From Symsagittifera roscoffensis (Eukaryota; Xenacoelomorpha; Acoela; Convolutidae): DNA of 64,000 bases. Under the pieces are notes generated by a model. The model was given only the letters and a program-made list of their open reading frames with translations. It did no database searches and had not been told where the DNA came from. This document shows positions 53,801 through 62,500 of the stretch, piece by piece. Both the position numbers and the translations under genes were made by a program. Every line of letters starts with the position of its first letter. Positions within the stretch are counted from its first letter, which is position 1. The stretch covers positions 3,908,485 through 3,972,484 of the forward strand of contig NC_087066.1 of the NCBI RefSeq assembly GCF_963678635.1, given 5' to 3'.

Positions 53801-56800
53801 TTAAATTGTTCACACGATTGCAAGAATCCGGGGAAACACTGGAGGCATTCCATGCAGCGTTAACTGCTCAAGCAGCTAGATCAGAACTGGGAACACTGGA
53901 AAGTGAGATAGTTCGTGTCCTATTCATTTCGAAAATAAAAAAATATGACGTTTCAGGATACCCCGACATTTGAAACGCTAGACCCAGAGGAAGTGTTGAA
54001 GCGGGCTATAAAATTCGAACACAGCAAATTGACTACAATGGCATTTCAGAAGACAAACGCAGCAGCAGCAGGAGGAAAGAGTAACAACTACAACTCTGGG
54101 GTGAGGATATAACAAGAACCAGTGATGGCCGTCAGGAATACAACAGGAAACACAAAAAATCAACAACATAAGAGGGAAACGAATAAACGACAAAATAACA
54201 ACAGAAACTCTAATGCGAAAACAAAACTGTAACAGATGTGGAAGAGCATTCGACCAGGGACATCTAAAAAGCTGTTCAGCACTGGGCAAAACTTATAAAA
54301 ATTATGGAAAACCCAATCAATTTGCAAAAACATGTAGATCTCAGCAAGTGAGTGAAGTCGCGGAAGAAGCCGAAGGATCAGAAGAGGAATGTGATCTGAC
54401 AAGAGAAAGCTTCGGCTCATGAAGTGACTTTGAAGTAATGTCAATACAAACACATCAGCCGGAGAACGAAAGAATCTCGAAATAAGTGGGAGATAGAATC
54501 AAAGAAAACAATAAGAAGTTAAATGGGGAGAAGATTCAAGTCCGAAAAATTGATTTACTCCGAGATCCAACGTCGAATAGAGTAAAATCACTAAAAACCA
54601 TGGTGAGAATAGACAATCCAATCATACAACTGACGGTAGATACCGGAAGTCCAGTCTTTTTCATAAGCTGGGCGACGACAAAAGAAATAATTGATAAATC
54701 GAACAAGGCAAGATTCATTCCGTCAGACAAACTGAACTTGGCTACTCTATTCGTCGACTACAATAAACAACCAATCTGTGTATTGGGGGCATTGAAGACA
54801 AATCTTCGTTCGGCAGGCTGGGAGGTGAAAGGAGCTACTTTTCTGGTGACAGAACGTAAAACCAGATGCATAATGAAGAACTACCCGATGAAGAATTACG
54901 ACGGGCCGTGGAAATTGCCGATTTTGTGAACCCGGTAGATCGGTTTCGACAAAGCCACACGGTTATAACCTCAAAGGACACAGAAACTGGAGGTGGACTG
55001 AACCTGGCCATCAAAAGAGCGAAGCCAAATACAGCGGGCCCTAGTTCGATATCTGGACCTAAAACTCAGGAAGAGGTTGTACTAAAGAAGTGTGAGAAAA
55101 AGATGAAGGGAAAAAAATCAGACGACAAACCGGAAAAACTGCCAAACAAACTGCAAACTACTATCGCAGTAGACCAGAGCAACGAACAATCAAGATCCAC
55201 TATGGTTACCTCGAACAAAGACGTTCATGCGAGCTCCACTCCGAAAACCAAACAGAAGGCCAAACTAAAGACGATAGACTCACAAACACGTCCGGAGGAC
55301 ATCCTGGACACGTTTCAAAACCGTAACCTGGCACCTGCGGAGTGGGAGAATCTGGCAGACCAACTTCTAAAAAGGGGGGTCTAAAAGGTTGCGGACGATC
55401 TCAGAGGAAATGTTCAGCCAGCATCCGAACGAAATGCAATACTCGAGCCCCTTCAGGGGTTTTCTGACGACTCTAGAGCTGAAGAATCGGGAGTACGACA
55501 AAGCTCTAGATAAAGTAAGAGTAAAGCGCCGAAGCGATTTGGAGACCCAGTCAAACATTCCATCAAGGAAGTATCGGAGGAGTTGTCAGGGGGAGCACTT
55601 CCTAAGGCTGCACTCCAGGAATATCGGAAAAGAGTAACAGACTTCCAAGAACGAATTGACAGGCCCGTAGAGTCCAAATTACGACTATTACAGAGACACT
55701 TATTCCGGAGGAAATTAGGCTATGCAACGCTGGTGAAAGGAACAAATTACAATCCTTGCTGGAGAATCGACTCGAAGAAAACTAAGAACTTGAGAATCTA
55801 AATTACAAATCTTCCAAATTCAGAAACTCCTTGTGAACCGAGTGTATAAAACTCTTCATAGCATAGGTTATTTCATATATGGAAAAATTTGTTTTCTCTT
55901 GAGGGGGGTATGTCATACTGCTACTGCAATAGCAGTAATTGCATGATGTAATACTAGCCTTCAGTGGTATCATTTATTATTATTATGTTGTGTCCAAGGT
56001 CATGTGTGCAGTGACATTGGTACACAGCTAAGAACTCAGAGTTTGAATCTGCAGTATCACTCTCAGTGACTAACTTTAGAAAACAAGAAACAAGTAATTC
56101 AAGCAAAAAAGAATACATTCTTGAATTATTACTAGTTTTACGACCCGATACCGTATAGGATATCACAGCCTGTACCAGTGGTTTTGCAAATTTAAATTGA
56201 TCAATCCAGTTGCTCCATGGTCAAAAAGCAGGGATCTACCGCAAATTGGAATCAGATGACTGAGGCCTGAAAACTTTTGAGATACCATGGGTAGGCTAAG
56301 GGTGACTATCTAGGGTTTCAAGAATAAAAACAAGAAAAGGTTGATTTACAACTGTATATTTTGTATTCATCCTGAAAGACTAAAATGCAAACTCACAAAC
56401 TAATCTTGCTATTTTCATTCAATTTTGTTTTTTGGAATAGTATAGAATTATATAACAAACATTTTTTTATAAACAAATTTTGAGTAAGAATAATTTTTCT
56501 GACAGCGGCAGCGGCAAAAATATAATATTTTATTTTTTTTTTCGATTAAGTTCTGATTCAAAACGCAATGACTCTTCTCTGGGGGCTAAATCGATCTTAA
56601 ATTTTCTTTAGTTTCAAAGTTTACAGTATTTTAAATGCAGTTGATTAAGTCATTCTAAATTATTATACTGAAATATGACATATGATCATGATGACAGAAT
56701 CTCCCAGTAAAGAAAACAAGACTGCTCGTATCAGGGCGAAGCCCTGAATGTTCTGACTGCCTTTAAGGTTTATGGAGCAGCAGTAATAACATTTGAAAAA

Positions 56801-59483
56801 AATTAAAAGAAATAAAATTAAAGAAAAATTTTTTTTTCTAAAACTTGAAATTTTTTCTGAAAATCATCCCCCCACACGCCATATAAAGTACAGAAAGAGA
56901 GACTTCGTTCCTTGTATTAAATCAATTATGGCAGATAGGCTTCTTTTAACCAATTTGGAACAATTTCTAAGATGGATTAACTCTCCGCTTACGCGTTAAT
57001 AACGCGAAATATATCGCGCGTTAATTGTCCCAAATTAGCCCAAATGTTAATCTTTTAACCCTCATAACTTTACGAAAAATGATCACAGGTGAAATTTCAA
57101 ATTTGAGCTCAGGACAACACTACCTTTCGAATGATATAAAAAAATTCCGTCAAAAATGGCTAGTTAAAAAGTCGAAATTTGTCTGAAGAAAAAAAAACCC
57201 ACCCCGAGCACAAATATTCCGTTTCTTTCGTATCGAAAGTCGGAACAAAAATGTATTTGTTATAGATAAATTTATCTAAAAATTTTTGAAACATGACACA
57301 CGATGACAGAAACTCCCTGTAAAGAAAAAATAAATTTGAAATCTTAAATATATAGTCTTCTTAACTATACATGGCACCATTTCGCAAGCAAGCAATTTCA
57401 TTTGAGCAATAAGCGTAACTACAATATTGTTCTAGCAGTTAAATAAAGAAATTTATTTGTTGATAATTTGTTCTTGGAGCTGTAAATATATAGTCTTCAT
57501 AACGATAATTTATTCTTGGAGCTGTAACGCTCGGACTATTCTCCTTCAGTCGGAAAAAAATTCAGAAGAACTTGAGGAAAAAAAATTGTTCGTAATGGAA
57601 AACTGCTAAACCTGCAAGGGACATGTCACAGGCTAAAAGTTTGACAGCTTTTACAAACTATACCTGCAAAGCATAAGCACAGAATCAACAGCACGAAGGC
57701 GACAGAAAATAGACGCCAGAATCAAAGTTCAAATGAGCTGCAAGCTGCAACCTACCGTTCAGTTCTGAAAGACATGCATATTACACTAAATTAAATTCAT
57801 TCTAAAATGTAAGATAGCAAAATTTTTGTTACCGATTTACAAGCAGAATCATTTTCGGAGACCATACTCTTAAATAGTTCTTAAACAATTTTGAAAAGGT
57901 TTGAAGAGACAGCCTGAATTAAATTCAACGAGCAATCTGGTAATTTTTAACAATTTTCCAAATTTCAAAGTTGCTTCTAAATCTTCAGGTGACCTTGAGG
58001 TAATAAAGTCTGAAAAAGTTTTGTGAAAGAAACCTGCTGTTTTTGATTAATTCCGTCTGTAATTTAGTTTCCAATGAAATGTTTAAAACAGGCAAACTTC
58101 GAAGGCAGGCAAACGGCAATTGCCAGTCATTACTACGCTCTGAGCAAGATTCGCCACTTCTAGAAACGCCCTATTATGAAACAAAGAGAGGAAAAAATAT
58201 TTCCGCTTTATCTGCACAAAAATGTCTTCTTAATGTTTTGCAACTGTCTATGAATTCATATATATTCTTACGTCTCATCTGTTAAGAGCGAATCTCCCTG
58301 AGTGAATTGCACCCGGAAGAAGTTATACTGTCCCTGAGAGGGGGGATCCCACGTGAATGTCAGACTGTCAGTGCCACGCTCAATCAGCCTCAAATTAGTC
58401 ACCGGGTCAGGATCTGCAAAAACAATTTATCTTCTAAGAGATTAAAAACAAGTCATTTTTGCTACGCGACAGCGCGTTTCTCCTTTTAAAAAAAACAGGA
58501 GACACATTGTTTTCAAGCTAGAAGCACTGATTCAGGCTTTAAATGATACTACACTTTCCAAAAAAATAATTTGAGACGCTTTTCGAATACCAGCGTATAA
58601 TTTCTTGTGCAGTTGAAATGGAACTTTTATTCATCCGTAGTTCTTCTGACCAGTTCTTTCAGGTGGCTTGTGATCGAGATTTATCTACCCTGTCTAAGCA
58701 TAGTCCGTTTTTTTTTATTTCTGCACACTCCAGTTTCAGTTTTTTGTTGAGCGAAGCTCTTTTTTGCGTCTCAAGGCCGTTTTTTTGCGTCTAGAGCTTT
58801 CAAGGTACCACTATTGCGGCCGTATTCAATCAGGTACCACTATTGCAGCCGTAATCGGTCAGGCTGTGGTAGACCTGAAGCTAGAGGTCAAATGAGAGCT
58901 CGTCCTCACACACTATCAATGTCACGGCAGGGGATCGATTACACGCTCTCACGATCTCAAAGTGAACGCCCTACGACTTTGCTAAGTTCCACTTCTACTA
59001 TATTACTATCTTTCAAAATGTAACTTTCTGTAACTCTTAGATGAAAAAGTGCGAAATTGGACAAATCTAGCGTAGATAACGTTTTCAAAACTTTTTTGGG
59101 TTCTTTCGCCTGACGACAGACTGCATAGTGGTCTTTGACAAATCTTCTGCCACAATTCTCAGAGCTGTTTCTGCTACCTATAGCTAACGCTGGCTCCCTC
59201 TTTTACATAATTCGAGAGAATTGCTTTCAATTGTATAGCCTCATTGAAACGTTTAAGGTTATTTGTCAACTTCAGATGATAGCCAATCTCTTTTTTGTCG
59301 ATCAGGGCTACATTCAGTGCAGGTAGTGTTCTTGTTAATGATTGTTGTTGAACTTCGCAGCTCTTTATTTCTTTATTTTATTTATTTGACTATTCTTAAT
59401 TCATCCTTCTCTTACTGATCGATATTCCGTTTAATTTCGCCATTTCGGCCTGCGACCCGTAAAATATTTCGAGGTTCTCTCCA

Positions 59484-59520
<37 letters not shown>

Positions 59521-62500
59521 TGTTGTTTAACATTTTGTGACGCTCAAATGTCACATTTGGTTGTCTGATGAACGCTTGGTAGTTTTTGGCTTTCATAATT
59601 TTTTTTGCTAAAGAATTTTTTTTTCCTAATTTTCTGAGCCAAAAAGATTTTGCGCGAATCATCTTGTTCCTTTCTTCTTTAGGCATGCCGTTGACTGGTT
59701 GACTATCTTCATTTTGGATTTTACTCTCGCGTTTTTTCTGCCGTCCAACTATTGCTAATTATCTGTCCTTTCTAGTGTGCTCTCATTTTCAGGTTCGTTC
59801 TCAATTTTAAAGTGTGTGGTTTGATCTGATCCGATGAGCTTTAAAAGTGTTATATGTCCACGTTTTCTTTACCAATGACTGCTAATTGAACCATATGACG
59901 CTAGTGGAGTGCGGTTTGTATTTAGACAACCGCGTATTCATACTCGTCAGTAAGCAGACAATTACCATATTAATCAATCAGAATCGAGATGAGAAAGCAA
60001 ATTTACGAAAAAAATAATTATTAATTATTCATTTTTTCCTTGTCTCGAATCTGATTGGTTTATACAGTATTTGTCTCAATACTGACAAGTCTGAACACGC
60101 GGTTCTCTAAATACGGGGAGGGTTCTTATGCTTGAAGGACCGAATGCTTGAAAAGTTCAACCAATCAAAATCGCTAAGCGTTCCTATTGGCTTAATGCCT
60201 TTCTCAAAAAATCGAAGTCGATTTTCTTGCTATGAGATTTTTGTGATTTACTTTGAGATTTTGAATACTCAAATCTGATTGGCTGAAAGCAAGCTAAAAT
60301 TAATTTCAAGCATTCGGTCCTTCAAGCATGAGGGACGCCACCTCTAAATTCTGTTACGTAACCGACGCTAGTATCTCTATGGAATGGGAGGATTAAATGT
60401 AGGGGTGGAATCCCTCATGCGCGAAGGACCGAATGCGCGAAAATACAAATCAGCCAATCACATTTCAGTAATCTAAAATTTGGAAAAAAAGTAAACGTTT
60501 CCAGGGACTGAAGTATTGATATTGACCGAATAGAAAAACGGCAGAAATATGCAAAATTTTCAATTTGTCATTGAACGTTGCAAAACTGGGACGAATTTTA
60601 CATTTCAAAGGTTTTGTAACGAAAGAAGCAAATTATTGCTTCATTTATTTCATTTTAACTGAATGGCAATTGTTTCTTTTTAAAAATTGAGTTTCGGCTA
60701 ATTTTGTTTTCGGTCTTTGGCCCACAAGTTTTTTCGCCCATTCGGTCCTTCGCGCATGAGAATAACCCCCAATTTAGGTACCCTGAGTTGAAGACGGAGC
60801 AAAAAGCAGAATGGTCTAAGAGCAGAATTGTCCAAGAGCAGATAAACAGAAAAATATTAAATTTTTTTAATTTATAAGGGCTAAATGATAAAACAATTGG
60901 GATCAAGTTAAAATCCTCCACCCCAGCGCTTGAATTAAATTAAATTTGCTAATCGCTGCATGTAAAATGCTCAATTCTGATTTGCTGAAAATTCCCAACT
61001 TAGAACCAAATTAACATCCTCTCCCTAAACGTGTTTAGGGGGGAGGATGTTAACTTGGTCGAACAATTGTTATGATAGTCAGTAATACCAAAAAAATAAA
61101 CAAAATATGCATGAATTGAATAATTTTATCAGCGTATTTTAAAATGAAATTTAGAAAAACTCTTGATTTAGTTATTCAAATTATGCATAAACTATTGCTT
61201 CTTCGGTAGTATTGACAATTTTTATACTTAATTTACCATTTAGATTATAAAATTTGATACTTTTCTGCTGTTGGACCCATTCTGCTTTTAGACCATTCTG
61301 TTTAATGACTGGCCATCTCTGAGTTGAGTGCCTGATTCGGTGGAATCCCTCATGCGCGAAGAACCGAATGCGCGAAAATAAAAATCAGCCAATCACATTT
61401 CAGTAATCTACAATTTGGAAAGAAAGTAAACGTTTCCAGTGACTGAGGCATTGATATTGGCCGAATAAAAAAACGGAAGAAATATGCAAAATTTTCAAAT
61501 TGTCACTGAACGCCGCAAAATTGGGACAAATTTTACATTTCAAGGGTTTCGTAATGAAAGAAGCAAAATATTGCTTCATTTAGTTCATTTTAACTGAATG
61601 GCAATTGTTTCTTTTTAAAAATTGACATTCGGCTAATTTTGCCTTCGGTCCTTGGCTCATAATTTTTTCGCCCATTCGGTCCTTCGCGCATGAGAATAGC
61701 CCCCCCCCCTCCCCCACCTGATTCCTTGTTAGCTGATTGCGTCATAATCAAATGGTCTATTGAACTATTTATAGCAAGGTAGTAATCTAATAAGGCTTAG
61801 AAAGTCAGAAAATATATAAATTTTAAGGCGCATGTTAGTTGTAATTAATCGGTTAAAAGTGAAAGTAACCACTTCAATGCATTGGTTCGGTTCAGACACC
61901 AAAGTCAGACAAGACTTGTTCACAATATAATTTAAGTTAACTCATCACAACAATCCATTTGCGACTTTTGGCATAGGAGAATGGGACACGGGTTACTGTC
62001 GTAATTCCACTCAATTTCATTTGGTTGTTGTTATAAATTTTATAACTGTAACTTGCCTGTAATCATCTCGAGTGGCACTCCAACCCCTGGGAGGACATTG
62101 AACCCTTGCACTACAAACAGGTACCAAGTGCCAGGCTCAGCCACGCCCAGATCCATATTCTGGAACTGGTTATTCTCACTGTTGATGATCACATTTGAGA
62201 GTTCAAAAACAGCAACAAGAACTTCTTCATTGTCGAAGTTTTTAAATTCATCTATGTTGCGACGAGATCTTCTCCGATCTATACAAATACAATTGACGAA
62301 GGTTAAGCAAAGAATTAAAAATTTAAAAAGTAACAGCAGAAATCATCAGATTCGTCAGTTTATAGTCGATTCGGAGATTACATAAAATTTAGAATGCGTT
62401 TTCGCTAAAGCTCGCGAATAAAAACTATTTTATTTCTATTAAGCAATTTACCCAGGTTGACAAAAAAATGTTTATCATACAGATCCATAATGGAAAAGAA

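Larger units (their letters stand above)
53023..56167 (+). mobile_element. Ty3/gypsy-like LTR retrotransposon, pol-deleted and decayed
   Basis: Two 257-bp direct LTRs starting TGTCATACTG and ending TATCACA flank about 2.6 kb. A likely primer-binding site (TGACGCAGCCAGCAGG) follows the 5' LTR. A purine tract (GAGGGGGG) precedes the 3' LTR. Inside are gag-like, nucleocapsid and protease remains, but no reverse transcriptase, RNase H or integrase. Flanking bases GCCCA and GCCTG share only GCC, so the target duplication is unclear. It lies in the intron between receptor exons 3 and 4, in sense opposite to the gene. Confidence 0.9.
58414..60105. other. Intron right of receptor exon 3
   Basis: Pyrimidine-rich stretch 58700-59900 with a short tandem repeat and a TC microsatellite. 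It may be an old retroelement on the minus strand, but no domain survives that I can name. Confidence 0.5.

Noticed and set aside
55399-55801. Reverse transcriptase or integrase remains in the LTR element
   Set aside because: No YxDD-type, HHCC or DDE-type motif found in any frame between the protease and the 3' LTR.
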